From positions 310,001 through 374,000 of the forward strand of contig JACJWF010000001.1 of NCBI GenBank assembly GCA_020637295.1: a stretch of 64,000 nucleotides of DNA, written 5' to 3'. The translations under genes and the position numbers were made by a program. Each line of letters begins with the position of its first letter. The first letter of the stretch is position 1. This document shows, one piece after another, positions 1 to 8,585 of this stretch. The notes beneath the pieces are model-generated. The model saw only the letters and a program-made list of their open reading frames with translations, searched no databases and had not been told where the DNA came from. Source of the stretch: Acidimicrobiaceae bacterium. Its GTDB lineage: Bacteria > Actinomycetota > Acidimicrobiia > Acidimicrobiales > Ilumatobacteraceae.

Positions 1-29
1 TGCCGGCCGGCTCGCGGCGTAGGGCATCC

Positions 30-743
30 ATGCGAGCCGTCGCGCTGGTGGTGCTGGCGGTGGCGCCGCTGCTGCGACCACGGTGGCGATGGCTGGTGGG
101 CGCCGCGGCGGGCACGGCCTTGGTCCGCGACGTGTGGCCACAACTGGGCTCGCCGTCCGGGCAGCGCTGGTCGGCTGCCGCCACAGCGGTGGCACTGTCA
201 TCGCTGGCGGCCTGGACGTTGCCGCGCCACACGGCCGCTGCCGCGCAGTGGGCGGGTTGGCGCTGGGCGGCGCTGCTGGGTGCTGCCGCGGGCGCGTTTG
301 CGTGTGTGCCGGAGACCGACCAGTTCCGCGAGGTGGCCGTGGTGGTGGGGGCCGGGTTGGTGGCCGAGGCTTGGATGGTGGCGGTGGGCCGGCCGCCACT
401 TCCGGCGTCGGTGCAGGTGGCGGCGTGGGGCCTGGTGGCCTGGGCTGCGCTGTACGGCGCCAGCGGGCGGGGGAGTGCGGTGGTGGGTGCGCTGTTCGCG
501 CTGGTCGCCCCGGTCGCGGCCGGTGTGGCTGCCCGCCAGGGTGGCCGGGTCGCGGCGATGGTGGCCGGGGTGTGGGTGGTGGCCGGCGTGGCCGTGGCCC
601 GCACGGGTGGCATCGCCGAGGCGACGCGCCCGGCCGTGGTGGCGGCAGTGGTGGCGGGTATGGCGGCGGGCGTGGCGACCGGTGCGGTGGTGATCAGCGC
701 AGCGCGGTGGCGGCTCGCCCGGTCACCACGATCCGCCGGGTGA
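30..743 (+). CDS. hypothetical Ala/Val-rich polytopic membrane protein
   Basis: An open frame of 237 codons made almost entirely of hydrophobic Ala/Val/Gly/Leu stretches broken by short Arg-rich loops, which suggests six or seven membrane spans. I recognise no family. The ATG at 30 is the first in frame, but the frame is open to the window edge, so the true start could lie upstream. Its 3' end overlaps the convergent DUF4012 gene by 50 bases. A frame rich in Ala and Val can arise by chance in such GC-rich DNA, so it is less certain than its neighbours. Confidence 0.5.
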   Translation: MRAVALVVLAVAPLLRPRWRWLVGAAAGTALVRDVWPQLGSPSGQRWSAAATAVALSSLAAWTLPRHTAAAAQWAGWRWAALLGAAAGAFACVPETDQFREVAVVVGAGLVAEAWMVAVGRPPLPASVQVAAWGLVAWAALYGASGRGSAVVGALFALVAPVAAGVAARQGGRVAAMVAGVWVVAGVAVARTGGIAEATRPAVVAAVVAGMAAGVATGAVVISAARWRLARSPRSAG

Positions 744-2994
744 GCTCGCCGGCCCAGACGGTGCCGCCGCCCACCTCCACCTCCACGGCGTCGTGGGTCA
801 CCATCGGCTGGGGGCGCAGCACCAGTTCGTAGCCGTCGTCGTCGAGCACCCCGTCCACGTCCAGCACCACGGTGATGGTCTCGCCGGGGCCGAGGTCCAG
901 TTCGAACGTGACGACGTTCCAGCCCAGTTCGGTGGTGAGCGCAAGGCCCGTGTCCACGCCGTCGACGGTGGCATGCACCGGTGCGAGCGCGGTGTAGACG
1001 CTGAGGAGGGTGCGGTTGGTGCCGGACGGCACGTCCACGAACTCGCTGCCGATGACGTACGACGGGTAGCCGCTGGCGGGGGCGGTGTTGGTGAGGGTGA
1101 CGGTGACCGTGCCCGTCGTTCGGCCCGTGGCCGGGTCGTAGCTGGCCTGGTAGTTCACCCGCCGCTCGAGGAAGCTGTCGATCTTGTTGGCCACGGCGTT
1201 GTTGGTCACCACGGCCAGGCCGTCGCGGCCGTCCAGCGCCGGCAGGGTGCCGTCCACGCCGATCAGGCGCATCAGTGCGTTCTCCTGCGGGCGGCGGGCC
1301 CACACCAGCAGGTCACCGTCGGCGGCCGCGGGGCCCAGGTCCTGGGCCAGCCGCTGGGGTGGTGGAAGGGTGCCGTCCAGCACGGCTTGCAGGGTGGCTT
1401 CGGCCACGGCTTCCAGCAGGTCGCTGCGTTCGGGCGTGTCCAGCGCGTACTGGTCCAGCAGCAGGAACTGCTCCACGTTGGTGGCCGACAGCGCCTGGTC
1501 CAGCCCCTCCACCCGGATCGGCCCGGTGGCGGCCAGCAGCCCGGCGAGCGCCGCCGGGTCGGCCAGGATCACCCCGTCCACCGTCGTGCCGCGGGTGGCC
1601 TCCCACAGTTGGGCCAGCAGTGGGCCGGCGCTGCCCATGTCCGGGGTCATGGTGACGTTGGACCAGAACGTGGAGTTCGCCGGACGGTCGGCGGTGCCGG
1701 CGCCGTAGGTGGCGTAGCGGCGGTAGAACTCGTCGCTGGCCTCGAGGGTGAAGGGGCCGTTGGCCTTCAGTTCGTTGCGCAGGTCGTTGATCCGCCCGAA
1801 GTCGGTGCGCACGATCTGGCCGTCGGTGATCTCGAGGATGGCGTAGTTGCCCATCACGCCCATCAGCGCCCGGCCCTCGGCGGGGGAGGCGAAGCCCACG
1901 AAGTAGCGGCGGGTGCCGTCGGCGCCGAGCATCGCCGGGCCGTCGGCGGCCGCGGCGTGGATGGTGCGGGCCTGCCGCTCGGTCTCTGCGGCGCGGTCGC
2001 GGTAGCGGGCCAGCCGGTCGGCGAGGGGGCCCACCAGCCAGGGCGAGTCGGCGTCGTCGAGCGCGGTACGCAGGGCAGTGACGGCGTGTTCCAGGTCGGC
2101 CAGCGGGCGTTCCAGCAGGGCGATCGCGGTGGTGTCGATGCGGCCGCCGTCGATGGTGAGTTGGTCGAAGTCCACCAGGTCCAACGCCGCCGCGGCCGCC
2201 CGGGCGCTGGTGGCCGCCTGGCCGAGCACGCTGTCCATCGCCTGCTGGTGTTGGGCCACCACCGGCACCAGGCGGGCGGGTTGGGCCCACAGGGCGCCCA
2301 GCGACGAGTCGGCGGAGGCGAGGTGGCCGGCGGCCAGGCGCAGGGTGGCGGCAGCGGTGACGGGGTCGCCGCCCTGCAGTTGCTCCAGCCCGTCCAGCAG
2401 GCCCTGGTAGCCGTCCTCCACGTCGCCGCGGGCGGCCAGTGCGGCACCTCCGAACCCGGCGGCGAACAGCACGGCCACGCCCAGGCCGATCAGCCCGCCC
2501 AGCAGGATGCGGCGGCGCTGGTGCCGGCGGCGGCGGCGGATGGCCACGCCGGCCAGCACGCCCAGCCCGACCACGGCGATCAGCGCGCTGGCGGTGAAGA
2601 ACGGGTCGTACTCCAGGCGCAGCAGGCCCTGCACGGCCAGCCCGGCGCCGGCCGACCGCAGCCAGGGCATGCTGAGCCGTCGGTCGCCCAGCCACAGGCC
2701 CACTGCGGCGGCGGCCAGGCCGAACAGCACGGGTGCGGGGGCGGCGCCGGCCACGGTGGCGATGCCGCCGCCGGCGACCAGCGACCACCAGCTGGCGGTG
2801 GAAGCCACCCAGGCCACGGCGCCGGCCCCGGCCCCGGTGACGAGCGCGTCACCGACGAGGTTGCCGGTGGGGTGGCAGCCGGCGAGTGTGGCCACGATGG
2901 CGGTGGCGAGTGCGGCGGCGGCGATGCCGGGCAGGTCGTCGCGGGTGACGGTGTTGCGCCGGCTGCGCGCGGGCGCCCGGCGCCACCAGTTCAT
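694..2994 (-). CDS. DUF4012 domain-containing membrane protein
   Basis: A 766-residue protein. Residues 1-190 hold several hydrophobic segments with an Arg-rich loop (RRRRRHQRRR) before the last helix; the rest is a large soluble, presumably extracytoplasmic domain. The middle carries features of DUF4012, such as GTRRYFVGFASPAEGRALMG and a later NSTFWSNVTMTPD stretch. DUF4012 proteins occur in actinobacterial exopolysaccharide loci and their reaction is unknown. The ATG overlaps the stop of the upstream epimerase gene (ATGA), so the two are probably translated together. The surrounding glycosyltransferases support a role in surface polysaccharide, which is inference. Confidence 0.85.
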   Translation of the reverse strand: MNWWRRAPARSRRNTVTRDDLPGIAAAALATAIVATLAGCHPTGNLVGDALVTGAGAGAVAWVASTASWWSLVAGGGIATVAGAAPAPVLFGLAAAAVGLWLGDRRLSMPWLRSAGAGLAVQGLLRLEYDPFFTASALIAVVGLGVLAGVAIRRRRRHQRRRILLGGLIGLGVAVLFAAGFGGAALAARGDVEDGYQGLLDGLEQLQGGDPVTAAATLRLAAGHLASADSSLGALWAQPARLVPVVAQHQQAMDSVLGQAATSARAAAAALDLVDFDQLTIDGGRIDTTAIALLERPLADLEHAVTALRTALDDADSPWLVGPLADRLARYRDRAAETERQARTIHAAAADGPAMLGADGTRRYFVGFASPAEGRALMGVMGNYAILEITDGQIVRTDFGRINDLRNELKANGPFTLEASDEFYRRYATYGAGTADRPANSTFWSNVTMTPDMGSAGPLLAQLWEATRGTTVDGVILADPAALAGLLAATGPIRVEGLDQALSATNVEQFLLLDQYALDTPERSDLLEAVAEATLQAVLDGTLPPPQRLAQDLGPAAADGDLLVWARRPQENALMRLIGVDGTLPALDGRDGLAVVTNNAVANKIDSFLERRVNYQASYDPATGRTTGTVTVTLTNTAPASGYPSYVIGSEFVDVPSGTNRTLLSVYTALAPVHATVDGVDTGLALTTELGWNVVTFELDLGPGETITVVLDVDGVLDDDGYELVLRPQPMVTHDAVEVEVGGGTVWAGELTRRIVVTGRAATALR

Positions 2995-3932
2995 GCCCGG
3001 GTCCGCATCCAGTCGATGGTGGCCTGCAGCCCGTCGCGCAGCGGCACGGCGGTGGCGGTGGGGAACAGGGCGGCCAGCCGGTCGTTGGCGGCCTGCGAGT
3101 GGCGCACGTCGCCGGCACGGGCCGGTTCGTGCACCACATCCAGCTGCCGGCCCAGCAGGCTGCCCAGTTCGGCGGCCAGGTGCAGCAGGGTGACCCGCCC
3201 GCCGAACGCCAGGTTCACGGGGGTGCTGCTGGTGACCCTGCGGACCAGTGCGTCCTCGATGACGGCGGTGACGGTGTGCACGAAGGTGAAGTCGCGGCTC
3301 TGCTGGCCGTCGCCGTGCACGGTGAGCGGACGCCCGGCCAGCGCAGCGTCCACGAAACGGGGGATGACGGCGGCGTAGGCGTGCTCGGGCGACTGCAGGG
3401 GGCCGAAGACGTTGAAGAACCGGAAGGCCAGCACGGGCAGGTTGTACGTGTGTGCCCAGGCCAGCGCGTAGGCCTCGGCCGCCAGCTTGGACGCCCCGTA
3501 CGGGCTGACCGGCTGGGGCAGCAGCCCTTCGTGCTTGGGCAGTTCGGGGTTTGCGCCGTACACGCTGCTGCTGCCGGAGAACACCACGTGGAGGTTGCCG
3601 TGCCGCCGTGCGGCCTCCAGCACTTCGGCGGTGCCGGCGGCGTTGGCGGCCAGCGTGGGCATGGGGTGGGCGACGGAGCGGGGCACGCTGCCGATGGCGG
3701 CCAGGTGCACAATGGCGTCTGCCCCGTCACACACCTGGTCCAGCGCGGCCGGGTCGAGGATGGACCCCACGTGCAGCCGGGCGGCGATGCCGTGCAGGTT
3801 CTGGGCGTCGCCGGTGGACAGGTCGTCCAGCACGGTGACTTCGTGCCCGGCCGTGGCGAGCCGGGCGCAGAGGTTGGCGCCGATGAACCCGGCCCCGCCG
3901 GTGACCACGATCCGCAGGGCGGGCAGCAACAT
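2991..3932 (-). CDS. NAD-dependent epimerase/dehydratase (UDP-glucose 4-epimerase-like)
   Basis: A 313-residue extended short-chain dehydrogenase. The N-terminal Rossmann motif GGAGFIG follows the first strand, a Ser-rich stretch (SGSSSVYG) is present, and YGASK supplies the catalytic Tyr-Lys pair. Family members interconvert nucleotide sugars, so it probably supplies a precursor to the nearby glycosyltransferases; the substrate cannot be read from sequence. I chose ATG 3932 because it puts the Rossmann strand about eight residues in; the longer frame upstream is only Gly/Arg low-complexity repeat. It overlaps the DUF4012 gene by four bases. Confidence 0.88.
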   Translation of the reverse strand: MLLPALRIVVTGGAGFIGANLCARLATAGHEVTVLDDLSTGDAQNLHGIAARLHVGSILDPAALDQVCDGADAIVHLAAIGSVPRSVAHPMPTLAANAAGTAEVLEAARRHGNLHVVFSGSSSVYGANPELPKHEGLLPQPVSPYGASKLAAEAYALAWAHTYNLPVLAFRFFNVFGPLQSPEHAYAAVIPRFVDAALAGRPLTVHGDGQQSRDFTFVHTVTAVIEDALVRRVTSSTPVNLAFGGRVTLLHLAAELGSLLGRQLDVVHEPARAGDVRHSQAANDRLAALFPTATAVPLRDGLQATIDWMRTRA

Positions 3933-3980
3933 GCCGGCGAGGTTAGGCCACCCACCCGGCCCACCCCCGTCTCTCCCGGC

Positions 3981-4025
3981 CCGGCCCTGCCCCACCCGGC
4001 CCTGCCCGGCCCTGCCCGGCCCTGC
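3981..4025. repeat. short C-rich tandem repeat (10-bp unit CCGGCCCTGC)
   Basis: CCGGCCCTGC occurs at 3981, 3996, 4006 and 4016, the last three in tandem, inside the 189-bp gap upstream of the epimerase gene. On the minus strand it is a G-rich run that could form a quadruplex or simply be slipped-strand DNA. The rest of the gap (3933-4121) shows no gene and no clear promoter. Confidence 0.7.
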
Positions 4026-4121
4026 CCCACCCCGCCAAGCCTCGGCGGACCTGACCCGGGACGCGCCCGTACCCCGCACCCGGGTGGGAGCGGGGTGTGC
4101 CGGCCGGTGGCCGGGCGGGCG

Positions 4122-5315
4122 TCAGGCCGCCGCCGACGTTGGTCGGGCGGACGACGCTCCCGTCAGCGAGCAGTCGATCATGGTGCCGTCGGCCAGCCGC
4201 AGGCGCAGATTGGTGGCGTCACCCAGCACCTGCACGCCTGGCCGGTGCTTCTCGTGATGGTGGTGGCTGCACCACATCGCCAGGTTCTCCAGCGATGTGG
4301 CGCCGCCCTCCTCGAAGGGCACCAGGTGGTCGATCTCGCACCAGGCGCCGGGGATGTGACACCCCGGCCAGCGGCACCCGCCATCGCGGGCCAGCAACGC
4401 CCGGTACTGGGACTCGCTCGCGTAGCGAACGCTGGTGCCCAGGTCCACCACCTTCGAGGCGGCCATGAACACACGTTGCAGGTGGGCGTTCTCCGCCAGG
4501 CGGGTGGCGATGTGGGTGGGAATGCGATCGCCGTGCGCGGTACGGGCCTCGCCCGTGTCGGCCTGCATGACCAGCAGGATGGTGGGGCGCTCCCGCCCGC
4601 CGGTGACGGTGCCCTTGGCGTAGGCGTCGGCCAGCAGGACCACCCCGTCGGCCAGGCGCTGCTCGTTGGTGCGCGTGTCGCCCTTGTACGGCTCGCCGGC
4701 CACGTGGGTGATGGCGTTGATGAACTGGCGGTGCTGCAGCGTGGGCAGCACGACGGTGGTGGTGACCATGCCGTCTTCCGGCCGCCCGGAGCGCACGGAC
4801 CGCTTCTGGTAGCGGCGCTCTTCGGCCTCTTCCGGGGTCTCCTTGCGGGACCGGTTGGTCTCCTTGAACTTCTCGCCGGCCTCGGCGGCTTCACGGGGCG
4901 TGGCGCCCTTGGTGGCCTTCACCAGCCCGGCGACATCGGCGCCATCGGGTGCCGACGTGATGGCGCCGTGCAGGGCGACGGCCGACTTGGCCGACATCTC
5001 ACCGGACGACACCGCGTCCTCCAGTTCGGGCGCGGCCTCTGCGGCGTCGCCGAGCTTCACCCTGTCCATCGCGTCGCCGTACGACGTCTTGGTCTGCTGG
5101 CTCAACCAGTCGGCCATGTTGCGGGCGCCGGTGCCGCCCCACACGCCCGCCCGATCGGCCTCGGCCACCACACGTGCGTGGACCATGGTGAGCCGGTCGA
5201 TGCAGCCCTGCAGGGCGACGGCGGCGCCGCCCAGTTCGGTTCGAGACAGCCCGCCCAGCGGCACGGCGGCAACCGCAGCGATGGCGGTGCTGCAGTTGGC
5301 GAGGGCGGTGTCCAT
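4122..5315 (-). CDS. DUF222 / HNH endonuclease domain protein (13E12 repeat family)
   Basis: A 397-residue protein with an N-terminal DUF222 helical region and a C-terminal HNH nuclease motif: CRWPGCHIPGAWCEIDHLVP, then LENLAMWCSHHHHEKH, which supplies the Cys and His metal ligands. These proteins are abundant, mobile-looking repeats in actinobacteria and their role is unknown. The ATG at 5315 is favoured over that at 5327 because a near-consensus promoter ends exactly seven bases upstream, implying leaderless translation. It lies divergent to a polysaccharide operon and is probably unrelated to it. A much longer frame upstream in the same phase is a shadow of the glycosyltransferase. Confidence 0.88.
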   Translation of the reverse strand: MDTALANCSTAIAAVAAVPLGGLSRTELGGAAVALQGCIDRLTMVHARVVAEADRAGVWGGTGARNMADWLSQQTKTSYGDAMDRVKLGDAAEAAPELEDAVSSGEMSAKSAVALHGAITSAPDGADVAGLVKATKGATPREAAEAGEKFKETNRSRKETPEEAEERRYQKRSVRSGRPEDGMVTTTVVLPTLQHRQFINAITHVAGEPYKGDTRTNEQRLADGVVLLADAYAKGTVTGGRERPTILLVMQADTGEARTAHGDRIPTHIATRLAENAHLQRVFMAASKVVDLGTSVRYASESQYRALLARDGGCRWPGCHIPGAWCEIDHLVPFEEGGATSLENLAMWCSHHHHEKHRPGVQVLGDATNLRLRLADGTMIDCSLTGASSARPTSAAA

Positions 5316-5322
5316 AGAGCGA

Positions 5323-5351
5323 ACCATAGCGAACGTATGTACGAAAGTCAA
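5323..5351 (-). promoter_or_regulatory. near-consensus sigma-70 promoter for the DUF222/HNH gene
   Basis: Read on the minus strand, TTGACT (5351-5346) is followed after 17 bases by TATGGT (5328-5323), and the ATG begins seven bases later. Position and spacing fit a housekeeping-type promoter whose first transcribed base is the A of the start codon. Confidence 0.65.
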
Positions 5352-5454
5352 CATGAAAACCGGAGAAATCTTGTACGCCAACCGGCCTCCACCTCGCAGC
5401 CTGCCACGGGGGTGCAACAGGGTTCCGTGGGCGGCCGGCAAGTAGCGTGCGCCC

Positions 5455-7521
5455 GTGGCCGTGCACGTCCTGTGGGTGATCAAGGGGCTCGGCCCCGGGG
5501 GAGCGGAGCGGCTGCTGGTCGCCCTCGCCGGCGCCCACGATCCGGAGGTGGCCACGTTCGAGTGCGCCTTCGTGGTGCCGTGGAAGGACCACCTGGTCGC
5601 CGACCTCGAAGCCCGTGGCGTCCGCTGCCACTGCCTGTCTGCCCGCCGCCGCGACCCGCGCTGGCCGCTGCGCCTGGCCCGGTTGGTGCGCTCTCGCCGC
5701 TTCGACGTGGTGCACGTCCACTCCCCGCTGCCAGGCAGCGTCGCCCGCCTGGCCGCCCGAACCGTGCCGAAGGCCCGCCGTCCTGTCCTCTTCAGCACGG
5801 AGCACAACGCCTGGCGCACGTTCCGCCGCCCCACCCGCTGGCTGAACCGCCTCACCAACCGGGCCGACCGCTTCACGTTCGCAGTCAGCGCGGAGGTGGC
5901 CGGCTCCCTCCGCGGCCCGGTGGTGGAGCGCAGTGCCGTCCTCATCCACGGCGTGGACCTGCCGGCCGTGCGTGTTGCAGCCGGCGGCCGGGCCGCCATG
6001 CGTGCCGAGCTCGGTGTGCGCGACCACGAGTTCCTCTTCGTCACGGTCGCCAACTACCGGGCGCAGAAGGACTACCCGACGCTGCTGGCGGCGTGTGCGC
6101 GCCTGCGGGCGGACGGCGTGCCCTTCCGCCTGGCCGCCGTGGGGCAGGGCCCGCTGGAGGACGCGATGCGCACCCGTCACGCCGAACTGGGCCTGGCCGA
6201 CAGCGTGCAACTGCTGGGGTACCGGGCCGATGCGGTGGACGTGCTGGCCGCGGCCGACGCGTTCGTGATGGCCTCCAAGTGGGAGGGCCTGCCGGTGGCG
6301 CTGATGGAGGCATGCGCGCTGGGCCTGCCCTGCGTGCTCACCGAGGTGGGCGGGATGCCCGATGCGCTGGGCCCCGACGGTGCCCGGTGGGTGCCGCCGG
6401 CCGACTCTGCCGCGCTGGCCGCAGCGATGGCCGAGGTGGCGGGCGACTCCGGCCTGCGGGAACGCCTGGCCGCCCGGGCCGTCACCGCGGCGGCGCAGTT
6501 CGACGTGCGCCGGGCCGCGCGGGAGATCGAGCGCCACTACGTGCCCCCCGTGCCGGCCTGGGCCCCGCCGGTTGGCCTGGAGGGCATCGAGGTGCGCCGC
6601 GCCCAGCCGCACGAGGAGGACGAGGCGGTGGCGCTGTGCCAGCAGGTGCTGGGCCACGCCGACGACGCCGCGTGGCCGGCGTTGTTCCACTGGAAGCACC
6701 GGGAGAATCCATTCGGCGATTCGCCGATGTGGGTGGCGGTGCACGACGGCCGCATCGTGGCGGTGCGGGTGTTCATGCGCTGGGCGTTCCGCCGCGGCGG
6801 GCGGGAGGTGCGTGCCGTGCGTGCGGTGGACACGGCCACCGACCCGGCCTACCAGGGCAAGGGCCTGTTCACCGCGCTCACCCTGCAGGGCCTCCGCGAG
6901 TTGGAGGACGAGGGGGTGGAGATGGTGTTCAACACGCCGAACACCCAGAGCCGCCCCGGCTACCTGAAGATGGGGTGGCAGGTGGTGGGCCAGATGCGCC
7001 CGGCGATGAACGTGCGCTCGCCGCTGGCCTTGCCGCGGGTGGTGCGGTCGCGGGTGCCGGCATCGCTGTTCCCCGACGACCTCAACCTGGGCGTGCCGAT
7101 CGGCGAGTGGCTGGACGGCGGCGGCCTGACCCGCCACCCCCTGCCCACCGGCGACGGCCTGCTCACGGCGTGGACGCCGGACACGCTGCGCTGGCGCTTC
7201 GGTTCCGCCGTGCAGCCCTGCCGCGTGGTGGATGACGGCCGCGCCGCCGTGGTGGTGGAACGCCGCCGCCGCGGCCAGGTGACCGAGTTGGTCTGCCTGC
7301 TGGCCCTCGGCTCCGCTGCGGCGACGGATCGCCTGCTGCGCCGCACCGTCCGCGAGGCCGGCGCCGACGTGGCCCTGCGACTGGGCCGCCCCCGGCCCCA
7401 CGCCGGCTTCCTCCCGGTCCCCGGCGCCGGCCCCACCCTCACCTGCCGCATGCTCTGCCCCGACCCCGTCCCCCCGCTGGCGGACTGGGACCTCCAACTC
7501 GGCACGGTGGTGCTGTTCTGA
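5455..7521 (+). CDS. GT4 glycosyltransferase fused to a GNAT acetyltransferase domain
   Basis: A 688-residue fusion. Residues 1-360 form a GT-B family 4 glycosyltransferase: GLGPGGAERL near the start, and ASKWEGLPVALMEA carrying the E-x7-E nucleotide-sugar motif. After a Pro-rich linker, from about residue 376, comes a GNAT-like domain with the acetyl-CoA loop YQGKGLFTAL near residue 465 and an extra C-terminal part of about 170 residues. The pairing suggests a sugar transferase working with N-acylation of an amino sugar or lipid, which is inference. The GTG at 5455 sits six bases after TAGCGT. It is the first of four overlapping glycosyltransferase genes (TGATG at the 3' end). Confidence 0.88.
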   Translation: MAVHVLWVIKGLGPGGAERLLVALAGAHDPEVATFECAFVVPWKDHLVADLEARGVRCHCLSARRRDPRWPLRLARLVRSRRFDVVHVHSPLPGSVARLAARTVPKARRPVLFSTEHNAWRTFRRPTRWLNRLTNRADRFTFAVSAEVAGSLRGPVVERSAVLIHGVDLPAVRVAAGGRAAMRAELGVRDHEFLFVTVANYRAQKDYPTLLAACARLRADGVPFRLAAVGQGPLEDAMRTRHAELGLADSVQLLGYRADAVDVLAAADAFVMASKWEGLPVALMEACALGLPCVLTEVGGMPDALGPDGARWVPPADSAALAAAMAEVAGDSGLRERLAARAVTAAAQFDVRRAAREIERHYVPPVPAWAPPVGLEGIEVRRAQPHEEDEAVALCQQVLGHADDAAWPALFHWKHRENPFGDSPMWVAVHDGRIVAVRVFMRWAFRRGGREVRAVRAVDTATDPAYQGKGLFTALTLQGLRELEDEGVEMVFNTPNTQSRPGYLKMGWQVVGQMRPAMNVRSPLALPRVVRSRVPASLFPDDLNLGVPIGEWLDGGGLTRHPLPTGDGLLTAWTPDTLRWRFGSAVQPCRVVDDGRAAVVVERRRRGQVTELVCLLALGSAAATDRLLRRTVREAGADVALRLGRPRPHAGFLPVPGAGPTLTCRMLCPDPVPPLADWDLQLGTVVLF

Positions 7522-8585
7522 TGGGGGAGCGCGGGGAAGCCGTGGCCGCGGGAGCAAAGGTGTTGATCGTCCTGACCTCGAACACGCGTCGTGGGGCCGA
7601 GACGCAGGGTCACCAACTCGCCCAGCAGTTGGTCGGCGCCGGCCTGGCGGCGGAGGTGGTGGCGCTCGCCGGGCGCCCGGGCGAAGGCCGGCTGCCGGTG
7701 GATTACCTCGGCGACGCAGCGTTGTCGCCCCGGACGCTGTTGGCGCTGCGTCGGCGCGCCCGCGGGCGCGCGGTTGTCATCGGCTACGGATCGAAGACCC
7801 TGCCGGCGTGCGCGCTGGCCCTGCTCGGTCGTCGTGTTCCGTTCGTCTATCGGAGCATCGGAAACCCGGCCGACTGGTCGCGAGGAGGCGTACATCGGTT
7901 CAGGACCCGCCTGTTGTACCGCCGCGTCCATCGTGTCGCCGCGTTGTGGCCCGCCGCGGGGGAGAGCATCACCAAGCTCTACGGAGTGCCGGCGGAGCGA
8001 GTGTCGGTGATTCCGAACGCGAGGCCGGATGTGGTGGGCCGGCGCGAGCCGTCGGTGGCCAATCGATCGGTGGGATTCGTTGGGCTGAGTCCGGAGAAGC
8101 AGCCGTTGGTCGCAGTGTCGGCCATCGCCGCACTGGAGGGCGTGACGATGGTGATCGCCGGCGACGGTGCGATGAAGACAGAGGTGCTGGAGGCGTGTGA
8201 GCGCCAGCTGGCCGGCCGGTACGAGTACCTGGGCGTGATCGACGACATGGACCAGCTGTGGCGCAGGGTGGACGTGTTGCTGATGACGAGCAGCACGGAG
8301 GGCATGCCGGGCGTCGTGATCGAGGCTGGGTTGAGAGGCATCCCCACCGTCGCACCGGATGTGGGGGCGATGGCGGCGCTGGTCGAGGACGGGGTGACCG
8401 GCCGCGTCCTTCGAGCTGGTTCACGTCTTTCCGATTACGGCGCGGCGCTCGACGAGGTGTTGCAGGTGTCGACTGCGCTCGGCGAGGCGGCCGAGTTGCG
8501 GATGCGCTCGCGCTTCGTCTGGCCTGTGGTGGTCGACCAGTGGTTGGTGCTGCTCGGTGCTGTGGAGGCGGAGCGGGCGCGGTGA
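7521..8585 (+). CDS. glycosyltransferase family 4 protein
   Basis: A 354-residue GT-B fold protein. The N-terminal half has SNTRRGAETQGHQLA, a typical acceptor-domain start, and the C-terminal half has VGFVGLSPEKQPLV and SSTEGMPGVVIEAG, the E-x7-E nucleotide-sugar motif. It should move a hexose or similar residue from a nucleotide sugar to a growing lipid-linked glycan at the inner membrane face. The ATG overlaps the preceding stop (TGATG), so it is translationally coupled. Donor and acceptor cannot be told from sequence. Confidence 0.88.
   Translation: MGERGEAVAAGAKVLIVLTSNTRRGAETQGHQLAQQLVGAGLAAEVVALAGRPGEGRLPVDYLGDAALSPRTLLALRRRARGRAVVIGYGSKTLPACALALLGRRVPFVYRSIGNPADWSRGGVHRFRTRLLYRRVHRVAALWPAAGESITKLYGVPAERVSVIPNARPDVVGRREPSVANRSVGFVGLSPEKQPLVAVSAIAALEGVTMVIAGDGAMKTEVLEACERQLAGRYEYLGVIDDMDQLWRRVDVLLMTSSTEGMPGVVIEAGLRGIPTVAPDVGAMAALVEDGVTGRVLRAGSRLSDYGAALDEVLQVSTALGEAAELRMRSRFVWPVVVDQWLVLLGAVEAERAR

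Noticed and set aside
3099..7235. A 1,378-codon plus-strand open frame
   Set aside because: It runs through the minus-strand epimerase and HNH genes and then out of phase through the glycosyltransferase. No motifs and no consistent composition.
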